NCBI RefSeq assembly: GCF_900636545.1
Contig: NZ_LR134290.1
Span: 496,001 to 560,000 of the forward strand
Origin: Pseudomonas mendocina
GTDB taxonomy: Bacteria > Pseudomonadota > Gammaproteobacteria > Pseudomonadales > Pseudomonadaceae
Direction: 5' to 3'
Length of the DNA stretch: 64,000 bases
Shown here: one piece after another, positions 26,330 to 36,994 of the stretch
Layout: every line of letters starts with the position of its first letter
How positions within the stretch are numbered: position 1 is the first letter of the stretch
Made by a program: the position numbers and the translations under genes
Notes under the pieces: generated by a model
The model's input: the letters and a program-made list of their open reading frames with translations, nothing else
Told to the model about the DNA's origin: nothing
Databases searched by the model: none

Positions 26330-26905
26330 ATGTTGAAGAACGCCCTCGCTGCACTGGTTCTGGGCTCCGCTCTGATCGGCGGTCAGGCCATGGCGGCCGA
26401 CTACGTCATCGACAAGCAAGGCCAGCACGCTTTCGTCAACTTCAAGATCAGCCACCTGGGTTACAGCTGGCTGTATGGCACCTTCAAGGATTTCGACGGC
26501 AAGTTCAGCTTCGACGCTGCCAAGCCCGAAGAAAGCAAGGTCAGCGTGACCCTGAAGACCGCCAGCGTCGACACCAACCACGCCGAGCGTGACAAGCACA
26601 TCCGTAGCGCCGACTTCCTCAATGCGAGCAAGCACGACACCGCGACCTTCGAGTCCACCTCGGTCAAGTCCACTGGCGAAGGCACCGCTGACATTACCGG
26701 TAACCTGACCCTGAACGGCGTGACCAAGCCGGTCGTCATCGCGGCCAAGTTCATCGGCGAAGGTAAGGACCCGTGGGGTGGCTACCGCGCCGGCTTCGAA
26801 GGCACCACCACCCTGAAACTGAAAGACTTCGATATCGCCATGGACCTCGGCCCGGCTTCGGAAACCGTCGAGCTGATCATCTCGGTCGAAGGTATTCGTC
26901 AGTAA
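26330..26905 (+). CDS. yceI: periplasmic YceI-family lipid-binding protein
   Basis: A 191-residue exported protein. The signal peptide is residues 1-22 ([22 protein letters not shown]). The mature part is a YceI lipocalin-like beta-barrel with [23 protein letters not shown] and [22 protein letters not shown]. YceI proteins bind isoprenoid chains such as ubiquinone; the P. aeruginosa homologue is also described as a secreted protein, PasP, though that protease claim is contested. Gene order with b561 suggests a quinone-related periplasmic function. Confidence 0.93.
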   Translation: MLKNALAALVLGSALIGGQAMAADYVIDKQGQHAFVNFKISHLGYSWLYGTFKDFDGKFSFDAAKPEESKVSVTLKTASVDTNHAERDKHIRSADFLNASKHDTATFESTSVKSTGEGTADITGNLTLNGVTKPVVIAAKFIGEGKDPWGGYRAGFEGTTTLKLKDFDIAMDLGPASETVELIISVEGIRQ

Positions 26906-26987
26906 AGGAAGCGGCCGCTAGCGGCCAGCTGATTTGCCCGAAGGGCGGGAGAGGGTTGGTTCTCCACTGGCCTCTCCCCCTAAACAA

Positions 26988-27016
26988 GAACGCCACCCAT
27001 GGGGTGGCGTTTTTGT
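26988..27016. terminator. intrinsic terminator between yceI and rhlE
   Basis: CGCCACCC (26991-26998) pairs with GGGTGGCG (27002-27009) around a 3-base loop and is followed by TTTTTG. An A-rich run on the left side makes it weakly bidirectional for the convergent rhlE gene. Confidence 0.9.
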
Positions 27017-27028
27017 TTGCGTGGCAGC

Positions 27029-28927
27029 TTACTCGTCGCGGTTGCGCGTCAGCAGGGCCGGTTTCTCGCCGCGCGGGCGAGAGTTGTTGCTCAGTTCGTC
27101 GAGTTGCTCGGCAGTGGGGAAGCGATCCAGGCGCGAGCCCTTGTGCATGATGATCGGCTGCTTTTCACGTGGGTTGCGCACGGCCGCATCGGAACGTGGC
27201 AGCTCGTCGCGGTCGAGCGAGGTGATCCGGCCGTCACTGGCAGGGCGACCGCGGCCACGATTGCCGCCGTTACGGCCCTGACCACCTTGGCCGGCCTGAC
27301 CGCCACCCTGGCGACGGTTCTTGCCCGCGCCATTACTGCCGCCGTTATTGTTGTTGCGCGGCCCTTTGCCGTTCTGGCGTGGTTGACCCTGTGCAGCGCC
27401 ATTGGCTGGTGCACCACCGGAGCGTCGACCACGACCCTGCTGCTTGTTCTGGTTCGGGCTGACGTAGTCGACACGGTTGCCGAAGTTGTCGATCTCGTCG
27501 TCGAGGAATTCTTCCGGATCACGATCCGGCGGCAGCGCCGGGATGGCTGCCACAGCCTGGCCCTGGCCGCCGCTACGCGGGCCTTGGCCTCTGCGGTTCT
27601 GGGCTTGTTGCGGCTTGGCCTTCTGTTCCTTGCCGCCGTCCTTACCCTTATCCTTGCGGCCACCGCTGTGGCGCTCGCCCTTGGGCTTGTCGCCGCCTTC
27701 GGCCTTCTGCTTCTTCTGCTGGCCTGCATTACGCGGTTGGCGCGGCTCACGCACTTCCGGGCGCTCCGCTTCAACGGCGCTGGCATCGAAGCCCATCAGA
27801 TCGCCATCGGGGATCTTCTGCTTGGTCATGCGCTCGATGCTTTTCAGCAGCTTCTCTTCGTCCGGGGCGACCAGCGAAATGGCCTCACCGCTACGCCCGG
27901 CGCGGCCGGTACGGCCGATACGGTGGACGTAGTCTTCCTCGACGTTGGGCAGCTCGAAGTTGACCACGTGCGGCAGTTGGTCGATGTCCAGGCCACGGGC
28001 AGCGATGTCGGTGGCAACCAGGATACGTACCTTGTTCGCCTTGAAGTCGGCCAGTGCTTTGGTGCGCGCGTTCTGGCTCTTGTTGCCGTGAATCGCGGCA
28101 GCCGGCAGGCCGTGCTTGTCGAGGTATTCGGCCAGGCGGTTGGCACCGTGCTTGGTGCGGGTAAAGACCAGCACCTGTTCCCAGGCACCCTGAGTGATCA
28201 GGTGGGCGAGGAGGGCACGCTTGTGGCTGGCCGCCAGGCGGAATACACGCTGTTCGATGCGCTCGACCGTGGTGTTCGGCGGGGTGACCTCGATGCGCTC
28301 GGGGTTGTGCAGCAGCTTGCCGGCCAGGTCGGTGATGTCCTTGGAGAAAGTCGCCGAGAACAGCAGGTTCTGGCGCTGCGCCGGCAGGCGGGCCAGGACC
28401 TTCTTCACGTCATGGATGAAACCCATGTCGAGCATGCGGTCGGCTTCGTCCAGCACCAGGATTTCCACGTGGGACAGGTCGACGCTGCCCTGGCCTGCCA
28501 GGTCGAGCAGGCGGCCCGGGCAGGCAACGAGGACGTCGACACCCTTGGCCAGTGCCTGAACCTGCGGGTTCATGCCGACACCGCCGAAAATGCAGGCGCT
28601 GACGAATTTCAGGTCACGTGCGTAGATCTTGAAGCTGTCGTGGACCTGGGCGGCCAGCTCGCGGGTGGGGGTCAGCACCAGCACGCGCGGTTGTTTCGGG
28701 CCGTGGCGCTGTTCACGGTCCGGGTGACCGGCGGGGAACAGACGCTCGAGAATCGGCAGGGCGAAACCTGCGGTCTTGCCCGTGCCCGTCTGCGCCGCCA
28801 CCATGAGGTCGCGACCTTGCAACACGGCGGGAATGGCCCGCTGTTGCACCGGAGTGGGCTGGGTGTAGCCGGCGGATTCGATCGCACGGACTAGAGCCTC
28901 GGAGAGACCGAGGGAAGCAAAGGACAT
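27029..28927 (-). CDS. rhlE: DEAD-box RNA helicase, RhlE type
   Basis: A 632-residue ATP-dependent RNA helicase. Start ATG 28927 ([16 protein letters not shown]) has AGGA eight bases upstream; the open frame above it is not family-like. The core (~1-375) has the Q motif [12 protein letters not shown], Walker [26 protein letters not shown] ([14 protein letters not shown]), SAT and [13 protein letters not shown]. The C-terminal ~260 residues are a low-complexity Lys/Arg/Gly/Asn/Gln-rich tail, predicted to be disordered and RNA-binding. Roles in mRNA decay or ribosome assembly are inferred from the family. Confidence 0.93.
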   Translation of the reverse strand: MSFASLGLSEALVRAIESAGYTQPTPVQQRAIPAVLQGRDLMVAAQTGTGKTAGFALPILERLFPAGHPDREQRHGPKQPRVLVLTPTRELAAQVHDSFKIYARDLKFVSACIFGGVGMNPQVQALAKGVDVLVACPGRLLDLAGQGSVDLSHVEILVLDEADRMLDMGFIHDVKKVLARLPAQRQNLLFSATFSKDITDLAGKLLHNPERIEVTPPNTTVERIEQRVFRLAASHKRALLAHLITQGAWEQVLVFTRTKHGANRLAEYLDKHGLPAAAIHGNKSQNARTKALADFKANKVRILVATDIAARGLDIDQLPHVVNFELPNVEEDYVHRIGRTGRAGRSGEAISLVAPDEEKLLKSIERMTKQKIPDGDLMGFDASAVEAERPEVREPRQPRNAGQQKKQKAEGGDKPKGERHSGGRKDKGKDGGKEQKAKPQQAQNRRGQGPRSGGQGQAVAAIPALPPDRDPEEFLDDEIDNFGNRVDYVSPNQNKQQGRGRRSGGAPANGAAQGQPRQNGKGPRNNNNGGSNGAGKNRRQGGGQAGQGGQGRNGGNRGRGRPASDGRITSLDRDELPRSDAAVRNPREKQPIIMHKGSRLDRFPTAEQLDELSNNSRPRGEKPALLTRNRDE

Positions 28928-29116
28928 GGGCAATCCTGTACGTAGTGAGGGCGTGGCCCTATGGGGTGATATTGCCTGGCTTGAATCATGCGTGGGGCGC
29001 GTGATCCCGTCCGGTACTGCTGGCTTCAGAGAGCTAGCATCCGGGCGCAAGCCTGGCGGGAAGTCCCGAGTATAACAGAGCTTGTGGCATACGCAGCTAC
29101 CAGCCTGTCGGTTGGT
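28928..29116 (-). other. rhlE upstream region
   Basis: This 189-bp non-coding gap upstream of rhlE carries its ribosome binding site and presumably its promoter. No clear promoter hexamers or terminator were identified. Confidence 0.4.
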
Positions 29117-29872
29117 TCACGGCTTGAGCGGCTCGGGGTTGGCGTAGCGCTGCTGCAATTCGGCGTAGGCTGGCTCGCGCTTGAAGCGCCGCAGTTCGTC
29201 CGCGAAGTCCTTGGCCAGGCGCGCCAGCCTGGGGTCGTGGCGCAGCACCAGGTACATGCGGTCATGGCCAACGGCCTTGCGGTTGTAGCCGACCTGCTCC
29301 TGCAGGCCCAGTTGCGCGCTGAGGTAGAGCCCCGCGCGGCGGTCGTTGACCACAAGATCGACGCGATGGCGAATCAGCTTGCCCAGATTGGCTTCGTGAG
29401 TCGGGGCCTCCTCGCGGCGGAACAACGTCGAGGTGCGGAAGGTTGCATCGTTGTACCAGTACCCGGGCGAGATGCCGATCACCCGTCCGCGCAGGTCCTC
29501 CAGGCGTTCATAAGGATAAGGACGGTTACGTGCATGGAATAGCACGAACTCGACGTCGCTCAGAGGCTCCTCGACGAAGAGCATCTGCGCTTCGCGTTCG
29601 GGCAGGTGGAAGATGTCCAGAATACCGTCGGTATGTCCCTGTTCCAGCGACAGCAGGCAGCGCTTCCAGGGCATGAACTGCAACTCCAGTTGCATGCCCA
29701 GGCGGCGCAGGATCTCGCGGGTTATTTCATAATCGAGGCCGGTGGCCTGGCCGTCTTCTTCGTAGACGTAGGGCGCCCAGGCATCCGTGACCAGGCGCAG
29801 CGTCTCGCCGCGAACGGCAAAGGTGAGGCAGCACAGCAGTAGTGTGGCGATAACGCGCTGGATTGACGGCAT
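29117..29872 (-). CDS. family 3 extracellular solute-binding protein
   Basis: A 251-residue exported protein with a signal peptide (RVIATLLLCCLTFAVRGE, ~5-22) followed by a periplasmic SBP_bac_3 fold: LRLVTDAWAPYVYEEDGQATGLDYEITREILRRLGMQLEL at the mature N-terminus is the classical opening. No permease or ATPase gene is adjacent, so it may be an orphan binding protein or sensor-like protein rather than part of an ABC importer. Such orphans are common in Pseudomonas. Ligand unknown; amino acid-like by family. Confidence 0.85.
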   Translation of the reverse strand: MPSIQRVIATLLLCCLTFAVRGETLRLVTDAWAPYVYEEDGQATGLDYEITREILRRLGMQLELQFMPWKRCLLSLEQGHTDGILDIFHLPEREAQMLFVEEPLSDVEFVLFHARNRPYPYERLEDLRGRVIGISPGYWYNDATFRTSTLFRREEAPTHEANLGKLIRHRVDLVVNDRRAGLYLSAQLGLQEQVGYNRKAVGHDRMYLVLRHDPRLARLAKDFADELRRFKREPAYAELQQRYANPEPLKP

Positions 29873-29920
29873 CGCGGCAGGTTAGCGATTTTGACCCAGC
29901 CTCGAAAGCCCGGTCATCGC

Positions 29921-31294
29921 TCAGTCCACAACGCGGTAGCAAGGCTCGTAGGCGCTGCCGCCCGGCAACTTCATGCGGTGCTGCTCGACGAAGGCCTGCA
30001 GCAGGCGATCCAGCGGACGCATGATGGTGGTTTCGCCACGGATCTCGTAGGGGCCGTGTTCCTCGATCAGGCGAATGCCGTTCTCCTTGACGTTGCCGGC
30101 GACGATGCCGGAGAAGGCACGGCGCAAGTTGGCGGCCAGTTGATGCAGGGGCTGCTCGCGGGTGAGGTTGAGGCTGGCCATGGCTTCATGGGTCGGCTCG
30201 AACGGGTGCTGGAAGCTCTCGTCGATCTTCAGCAGCCAGTTGAAGTGGAAGGCATCGTTGCGCTCGCGGCGGAACTGACGCACGGCCTTGATGCCTACGG
30301 CCATTTCGCGGGCTACTTCGGCCGGGTCGTTGACGATCATGCGGTAGCGCTGCTGCGCCGCCTCGCCCAGGGTGGCGCCGATGAAGTCGTGCAACTGCTG
30401 CAGGTACGGGCCAGCACTCTTCGGGCCGGTAAGGATGACCGGGAAGGGCAGGTCCTGGTTGTCCGGGTGGGTGAGGATACCCAGCAGGTAGAGGAACTCC
30501 TCGGCAGTACCGGCGCCACCCGGGAAGATGATGATGCCGTGGCCGACGCGGACGAAGGCTTCCAGGCGCTTCTCGATGTCCGGCAGGATCACCAGCTCGT
30601 TGACGATCGGGTTCGGCGCTTCGGCGGCGATGATCCCCGGTTCGGTCAGGCCCAAATAGCGGCCAGTGAGGTTACGCTGCTTGGCGTGGCTGATGGTGGC
30701 GCCCTTCATCGGCCCCTTCATTACGCCCGGTCCGCAGCCGGTGCAGATGTCCAGGCCGCGCAGGCCCAGCTCGTGGCCGACCTTCTTGGTGTACTTGTAT
30801 TCCTCGGTGCTGATCGAGTGGCCGCCCCAGCACACCACCATCTTCGGCTCTACGCCGCTGCGCAGGGTGTGGGCGTTGCGCAGCAGGTGGAAGACGTAGT
30901 CGGTGATGCCTTCTGAGCTATCCAGGTCGATACGTTTGTTCTCCAGCTCGCTCTGCGTGTAGACGATGTCGCGCAGGGCGCTGAACAGCATCTCGCGGGT
31001 GCTGGCGATCATCTCGCCGTCGACGAAAGCGTCGGCTGGTGCGTTGATCAGTTCCAGGCGGATGCCGCGATCCTGCTGGTGAATCTTCACTTCGAAGTCC
31101 GGATAGGCCTCGAGGATGGTCTTGGCATTGTCGCTGTGCGAACCGGTATTGAGGATCGCCAGGGCACACTGGCGGAACAGGCGGTAGACGCTGCCCGAGC
31201 CGGTTTCGCGCAGTTGCTGCACTTCGCGCTGGGAGAGGGTTTCCAGGCTGCCCTTGGGGCTGACGGAGGCGTTGATCGTGGCGCGTTTGAGCAT
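29921..31294 (-). CDS. ppnN: PpnN-type nucleotide 5'-monophosphate nucleosidase (LOG family)
   Basis: A 457-residue member of the PpnN/YgdH group, cytoplasmic enzymes that hydrolyse purine and pyrimidine nucleoside monophosphates to base plus ribose-5-phosphate and bind (p)ppGpp. The central Rossmann LOG domain shows VCWGGHSIS, GCGPGVMKGPMKGAT and the signature FPGGAGTAEEFLYLLGIL. Extra N- and C-terminal domains distinguish PpnN from short LOG proteins. Start ATG 31294 (MLKRATINASVSP) with AGGACC upstream is preferred over the upstream ATG. Confidence 0.92.
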   Translation of the reverse strand: MLKRATINASVSPKGSLETLSQREVQQLRETGSGSVYRLFRQCALAILNTGSHSDNAKTILEAYPDFEVKIHQQDRGIRLELINAPADAFVDGEMIASTREMLFSALRDIVYTQSELENKRIDLDSSEGITDYVFHLLRNAHTLRSGVEPKMVVCWGGHSISTEEYKYTKKVGHELGLRGLDICTGCGPGVMKGPMKGATISHAKQRNLTGRYLGLTEPGIIAAEAPNPIVNELVILPDIEKRLEAFVRVGHGIIIFPGGAGTAEEFLYLLGILTHPDNQDLPFPVILTGPKSAGPYLQQLHDFIGATLGEAAQQRYRMIVNDPAEVAREMAVGIKAVRQFRRERNDAFHFNWLLKIDESFQHPFEPTHEAMASLNLTREQPLHQLAANLRRAFSGIVAGNVKENGIRLIEEHGPYEIRGETTIMRPLDRLLQAFVEQHRMKLPGGSAYEPCYRVVD

Positions 31295-31391
31295 GAAATG
31301 TGGTCCTGGTGGCAAGCTTGCGCCGAAGGTTGGCGCGGAGGCGTTCGAATAGGTTGTTGCAGTGGGTGTTGCGGTTGTCGGTATCGGGCGT

Positions 31392-32156
31392 TCAGTGCCT
31401 GGTGGCTGGTGTGTCGGTTGCGGGTTCGCTCGGGTTCAGCAGAAATACCACATAGCCGCGGAACCAGGGACTGCTTTGCAGGTAATCCGGTGCCTGCCAT
31501 TCGCCGTTTTGTATCAGGCCGATGCGAAACGGCAACTGCAGCCGCGCGATGCTCGGCAGGTAGCGCTGGTAGCCGACGATGCTATGGCGGCCCTGGTAGG
31601 TCTGCATGACCACTTCATCGACCACTCCGGCGAGGCGGTTCAGCGCCGCCGGGTCGGCGTTGCCGGCCCAGTCGAGCAGGCCGGTGATGCTTAGGCGGTA
31701 CTGCTGCGGCAGGCGCTGGCGCAGGTCTTCGAGGAAGGCGGCGTAGCGATCCAGGCGCAGCGTTTGCGCATCGAAGTCGATCTGCACCCCGCTGACCCGG
31801 TTGCCGGAACGCTGCCAGCGCTGCAATTGGCTCAGCAGCAGGGCGAACACTTCCTCGTTCCAGTCCAGGGTATGTGCGCGATACACCACCCAGAGCTCGA
31901 TGTCCTTCGACAGCCTGGGCGTGGCCGGGTTCTGTGCCTGCATGCGCGCCGGTGGGTCGCCGGCGCGGCGCGGGCCGTCGATCTGTCCTTGCAGCACGTA
32001 CAGGGTGCTGGCCTGGGCCAGTACCGGCTGCGGCGTTACGCCGGCCCACAGCCAGAACGCCTGATGCTGGCTGGCGTCGACGCGCGCGGCCTGCACTGGC
32101 AGGCCGGCTGCCAGCAGGAGCAGGCCTACCAGTAGTACTTGAGTCGCTGTGCCCAC
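31392..32156 (-). CDS. exported DUF3142 family protein
   Basis: A 254-residue protein with a signal peptide (VLLVGLLLLAAGLPVQAARVD, ~7-25). The mature part looks like a DUF3142 beta/alpha domain: ELWVVYRAHTLDW, GVQIDFDAQTLRLDRYAAFLEDLRQRLP, VVMQTYQGRH and LPFRIGLIQNGEW. The IDFDA segment resembles the catalytic-strand region of glycosidase-like barrels (inference). No function is established. Its start lies 31 bp inside the end of the upstream gene in another frame, so the two are translationally coupled. Confidence 0.82.
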   Translation of the reverse strand: MGTATQVLLVGLLLLAAGLPVQAARVDASQHQAFWLWAGVTPQPVLAQASTLYVLQGQIDGPRRAGDPPARMQAQNPATPRLSKDIELWVVYRAHTLDWNEEVFALLLSQLQRWQRSGNRVSGVQIDFDAQTLRLDRYAAFLEDLRQRLPQQYRLSITGLLDWAGNADPAALNRLAGVVDEVVMQTYQGRHSIVGYQRYLPSIARLQLPFRIGLIQNGEWQAPDYLQSSPWFRGYVVFLLNPSEPATDTPATRH

Positions 32157-34288
32157 TGGGTGTCCGCGTAGCTACGCTTGAGGGTCTGGAACCACTGCTT
32201 GCGCTGATCCTTGCTGATGTCCTGGCGGTCACAGCTGTTGTAGCCGCTGGGGGCGTAGCAGTTGATTGCGCGGAACAGGGCGTAGGCCTTGTCTTCGCGG
32301 CTGACCTGCGGCGTGGCCAGCAGTCTCTGGTAGCCGGCCAGGCGGGAAAAGGAGCTGCCCTGGAACAGGCTCGGCGCACTGCCCAGCTCGCCGACGGCCG
32401 GTGGGCGGTTCAACCAGTGCTCGTCGAGGCCATGGACGCGGATGAAGTCGCCCAGGCACAGCGTGCCCTGCGCGTCCTCGGCATTGGCGGCGAGGCGCTC
32501 GGCAATATTGGTCAGGCTCGGGCATGCATAGCCGGCATCGCTGTCGCCGCTCCAGGCAAATACGCCTGGATCGAGACGCTGCCCAGGCTGTGCGGGCTTG
32601 GACGGGAATTGCGCGAAATCGCTGAGAAAGTCGGCGTAGCGGCCGTAATCCAGGTCACGGTAGAGCAGGGTATACAGCGCAGTTGCGCGCTCGCTTGCAG
32701 GCGCCTGTGCGTCACCAGCTTGCTGGCGCAGCAGCTCGGGGCCGGCGCCATAGGCCAGCAGGCGTTCGCGGATCGGCGCGGTGGTGATCGGCGAATCGGC
32801 GGCGAACACTTTCTCCAGTTCGCCACTACGCTCGTAGTTCAAGGCCAGTGCCAATTGCAGTTGGGCCTGCTGCAGCGGGTCTTGGCTGCGTGCCAGTAGC
32901 GCCTGCCAGTGCTGCAGTGCCTTGGTCGTCTCGCCCTTGGCTTCCAATGCCAGGCCGCGCAGCGTTTCCTGGCTGAAGGCGAGAGCGTTCAGTGGCCCAG
33001 CACCGGTATCCGGCAGGGCGGCGAGAGTCTGCTCGGCATCGTCGCCGCGGTAGAAGTGCCAGGCAGCGACCAGGTAGGCGTGCAAGCCGGGCTGGCTGGC
33101 GAAGCGCGGTTGCTGCGCCTGCAGTTGTTCGAGGGAGAGACGCGGCTCGCTATTGGCGCCGGGGTCGCGCAGCTGGATCAGGTCGACCATGGCCAGCAGC
33201 AGCGGGTCATCGATGGCATCCGGGGCGAGGCTGGGCAACAGCTTGCCGTCCAGTTCCTCGATCAGCGCAGGCATGTCGATCTGCTGCGCGCCACGCTCGA
33301 ATTGCCGGGCAAAGGCCTCGGCGAATCGCCGGGTGTCACCGGCAAGCCAGTACACGCGGCGCTGCAGGCCGCGCGCCGAGTCGCTGTAGAGCCCCTGTGG
33401 ATAGTTATTCAGATACTGTTCGAAGGCCTTCGCGCTGGCGTCGAGGTTGGTTTTATCGACCTGCTCGGGGCTGAAGAAACCGTACTCATCGAAGGCATTG
33501 AGCTGCGCCTGGTTCAGCGCGACACGGCCGAGCAGGTACTGGGCGGTTTCGCTCAGCCAGGGCTGCTCGCTGTGTGCGAGTTCGGCGAAACGTTCACGCG
33601 CCTGATCGAAGTCGCCGCGATAGAACGCGTCGGCGCCGCGCAGGTAGTCCCGGAAGGCCTGGGCGGCGGGCGACTGCAGTTGCTCCGCCTGCGGCAGGAT
33701 GTCCTGCGTTTGCGGATCGCCCTCGCCGCACAGGCTTAGCAGGCTGCGCCGCGAACGGGCCAGCGCCTGTGCCTCGCTCGAGGCCAGCTCAGACGTGGCG
33801 CTGAGCGCATCGACGAAGCCGCGCATGGCCTGCAGGTCATTGCTGCGGCAGCGGTTGCCCTCGCCTTCGGCGAAATGGTGCACGGCGAAAGCACCTGCGT
33901 CGCTGTCGATGCCCAGGCGCTGCAGGGCCTGGGTCAGGTACGCCACGTCCGGATCGGCAGTTTGCTCGTCCCTCTCGGCTGCTTCGCTACCAGCGCGGCT
34001 CGGGTCGAGCATGCCGAGGCTGAAGGGCACCAGGCCGTAGCCGTATTCGTAGCCTTCGAGTGCCAGCGGTTCGCGCGTCAGCTTCAGGTGCCCGGCGTCG
34101 TCTAGCAGCAGTTGCAGGTTGACGCGGCTGTCGTTGCCGGGGCTGAGGAAGGCCAGGTTGTTGCACCCCGAAAGCTGGTCGGAAATCAGCTTCCAGCTCG
34201 GTGTGCAGGTCATGTCCGAGCTGGCCAGTACCGCGGGCGCGTGCAGGCCAGCGAGCAAGGCGAAGGGGAAGAGGCGCTTGATTGTCAT
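32126..34288 (-). CDS. large exported protein of unknown function, helical-repeat-like
   Basis: A 720-residue protein starting MTIKRLFPFALLAGLHAPAVLA, a clear signal peptide to ~24. ATG 34288 is preferred to ATG 34297 because AAGGA is correctly spaced only for the former. The body is alanine/leucine/glutamine-rich with TPR-like stretches (AQAFRDYLRGADAFYRGDFDQARERFAELAHSEQPWLSETAQYLLGRVALNQAQ; similar units around KALQHWQALLARSQDPLQQAQLQLALALNYERSG). Ten or so Cys residues, including CTPSW and CNNL near the N-terminus, suggest periplasmic disulfides. I do not recognise a named family. It is followed by the overlapping DUF3142 gene and preceded by metF. Confidence 0.8.
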   Translation of the reverse strand: MTIKRLFPFALLAGLHAPAVLASSDMTCTPSWKLISDQLSGCNNLAFLSPGNDSRVNLQLLLDDAGHLKLTREPLALEGYEYGYGLVPFSLGMLDPSRAGSEAAERDEQTADPDVAYLTQALQRLGIDSDAGAFAVHHFAEGEGNRCRSNDLQAMRGFVDALSATSELASSEAQALARSRRSLLSLCGEGDPQTQDILPQAEQLQSPAAQAFRDYLRGADAFYRGDFDQARERFAELAHSEQPWLSETAQYLLGRVALNQAQLNAFDEYGFFSPEQVDKTNLDASAKAFEQYLNNYPQGLYSDSARGLQRRVYWLAGDTRRFAEAFARQFERGAQQIDMPALIEELDGKLLPSLAPDAIDDPLLLAMVDLIQLRDPGANSEPRLSLEQLQAQQPRFASQPGLHAYLVAAWHFYRGDDAEQTLAALPDTGAGPLNALAFSQETLRGLALEAKGETTKALQHWQALLARSQDPLQQAQLQLALALNYERSGELEKVFAADSPITTAPIRERLLAYGAGPELLRQQAGDAQAPASERATALYTLLYRDLDYGRYADFLSDFAQFPSKPAQPGQRLDPGVFAWSGDSDAGYACPSLTNIAERLAANAEDAQGTLCLGDFIRVHGLDEHWLNRPPAVGELGSAPSLFQGSSFSRLAGYQRLLATPQVSREDKAYALFRAINCYAPSGYNSCDRQDISKDQRKQWFQTLKRSYADTQWAQRLKYYW

Positions 34289-34307
34289 AGGGCTCATCCT
34301 TGAGCGC

Positions 34308-34328
34308 GGGAGCCGTTGGGCGGCTCCC
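34308..34328. other. stem-loop between metF and the 720-residue gene
   Basis: GGGAGCC (34308-34314) pairs with GGCTCCC (34322-34328) across a 7-base loop in the 46-bp spacer after metF. There is no T-tract, so it is more likely an mRNA end or processing element than a terminator. Confidence 0.4.
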
Positions 34329-34334
34329 TGCCCG

Positions 34335-35180
34335 TCAACGTTTGAGGTCGAGGTTGTTCCAGATGGCCAGGCTGGGGCCGGCCAGGTTCATGCTGTAGAA
34401 GTGCAGGCCCGGCGCGCCGCCTTGCAGCAGGCGTTCGCACATCTCGGTAATCACCTGCTCGCCGAAGGCGCGAATGCTGTCGCTGTCGTCGCCGTAGGCT
34501 TCCAGCTGCTTGCGCACCCAGCGCGGGATCTCGGCACCGCAGGCGTCGGAGAAACGCGCCAGCTTGCTGTAGTTGGTGATCGGCATGATGCCCGGCACCA
34601 CCGGTATATCCACACCCAGCTTGCGCACGCGCTCGACGAAGTAGAAGTAGCTGTCGGCGTTGAAGAAGTACTGGGTGATGGCGCTGTCGGCACCGGCCTT
34701 GGCCTTGCGCACGAAGTTGGCGATGTCGCTCTCGAAGTTGCGTGCCTGCGGATGCATCTCCGGGTAGGCGGCTACCTCGATGTGGAAGTGATCACCGGTT
34801 TCGCTGCGGATGAACTCGACCAGCTCGTTGGCGTAGCGCAGCTCGCCGCTCGCCATGCCCATGCCCGAAGGCAGGTCGCCGCGAAGGGCGACGATGCGCT
34901 TGATGCCGGCATTCTTGTACAGGTTCAGCAGTTCGCGCAGCTCGGCCTTGCTGTCGCCGACGCAGGACAGGTGCGGTGCGGTGGGCACCTTCACTTCGCC
35001 ATCGAGTTGCAGCACGGTGTTGAGGGTGCGGTCACGGGTCGAACCGCCAGCGCCATAGGTGCAGGAGAAGAAATCGGGCTTGTAGGTTGCCAGCTGGCGC
35101 GCCACGTCCATCAGTTTTTCATGCCCGGCTTCGGTCTTGGTGGGGAAGAACTCGAAGCTGTAGCGGCGTTCTTGAGACAT
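34335..35180 (-). CDS. metF: methylenetetrahydrofolate reductase
   Basis: MetF reduces 5,10-methylene-THF to 5-methyl-THF with FAD, supplying the methyl group for methionine synthesis. The 281-residue chain starts at ATG 35180 (MSQERRYSFEFFPTKTEAG). Family motifs include SFEFFPPK-like FEFFPTK, CTYGAGGSTRDRT, ALRGDLP, YPEMHPQA and QYFFNADSYFYFVE. It lies 90 bp downstream of ahcY on the same strand, separated by a strong hairpin, so it may be read through from the SAH-riboswitch-controlled ahcY transcript. Confidence 0.97.
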   Translation of the reverse strand: MSQERRYSFEFFPTKTEAGHEKLMDVARQLATYKPDFFSCTYGAGGSTRDRTLNTVLQLDGEVKVPTAPHLSCVGDSKAELRELLNLYKNAGIKRIVALRGDLPSGMGMASGELRYANELVEFIRSETGDHFHIEVAAYPEMHPQARNFESDIANFVRKAKAGADSAITQYFFNADSYFYFVERVRKLGVDIPVVPGIMPITNYSKLARFSDACGAEIPRWVRKQLEAYGDDSDSIRAFGEQVITEMCERLLQGGAPGLHFYSMNLAGPSLAIWNNLDLKR

Positions 35181-35232
35181 AACAAAATTCCGTAGAGTGG
35201 ACTGGCCGAAGGTCCAGCCCACCGGGGTTCTT

Positions 35233-35263
35233 GGCAGGCAGGCCGCGAGGCGGTCTGCCTGCC
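35233..35263. other. 14-bp hairpin just after ahcY
   Basis: The arms 35233-35246 and 35250-35263 pair at 13 of 14 positions plus one G-U pair, with a GAG loop. It begins 8 bp after the ahcY stop on the minus strand and lacks a T-tract. It is likely to define or stabilise the ahcY mRNA end and to reduce readthrough into metF. Confidence 0.6.
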
Positions 35264-35270
35264 CTACGCA

Positions 35271-36770
<1,500 letters not shown>

Positions 36771-36813
36771 GGCGGGAGCGACCGGAGCGGTGCCGGTCGC
36801 GTTAAACTCGCAG

Positions 36814-36842
36814 ATTATAGCGAGCCAAACGCCCGCGCCCAA
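36814..36842 (-). promoter_or_regulatory. ahcY: sigma-70-type promoter of ahcY
   Basis: On the minus strand a perfect -10 TATAAT (plus 36814-36819) is preceded by TTGGGC (plus 36837-36842) with a 17-bp spacer. Transcription would start around 36805, just ahead of the SAH riboswitch. Confidence 0.75.
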
Positions 36843-36859
36843 GGTTTTCCGTCGCCTGC

Positions 36860-36994
36860 ATGCCGTGTGGTTGGCAGCTGTCGCCGGAGCATTGGCCGGA
36901 TCGCCGCTCAGATACCCACGTGTGGGTCATGGACCTTGAACTGACGAGCGCACAAGCTGCGTACTTTCTCGAGCAAATTGCGGAGCTTCCATGA
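36860..36994 (+). CDS. possible small ORF coupled to the MAPEG gene
   Basis: An open frame of 44 codons runs from ATG 36860 (MPCGWQLSPEHWPDRRSD) to TGA 36992-36994, and its stop overlaps the MAPEG start as ATGA. A second in-frame ATG at 36929 gives a 21-residue version (MDLELTSAQAAYFLEQIAELP). The C-terminal part looks like a helical peptide. The upstream ribosome binding site is weak (AAGG, spacing about 15). No family is recognised. It may be a real translationally coupled small protein or chance; the evidence is the exact ATGA junction and sensible composition. Confidence 0.35.
   Translation: MPCGWQLSPEHWPDRRSDTHVWVMDLELTSAQAAYFLEQIAELP

Noticed and set aside
26999..28894. A long plus-strand frame opposite rhlE
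   Set aside because: It is an antisense shadow of a helicase with all motifs intact; the leucine-rich part is the complement of the Lys/Gly-rich tail.
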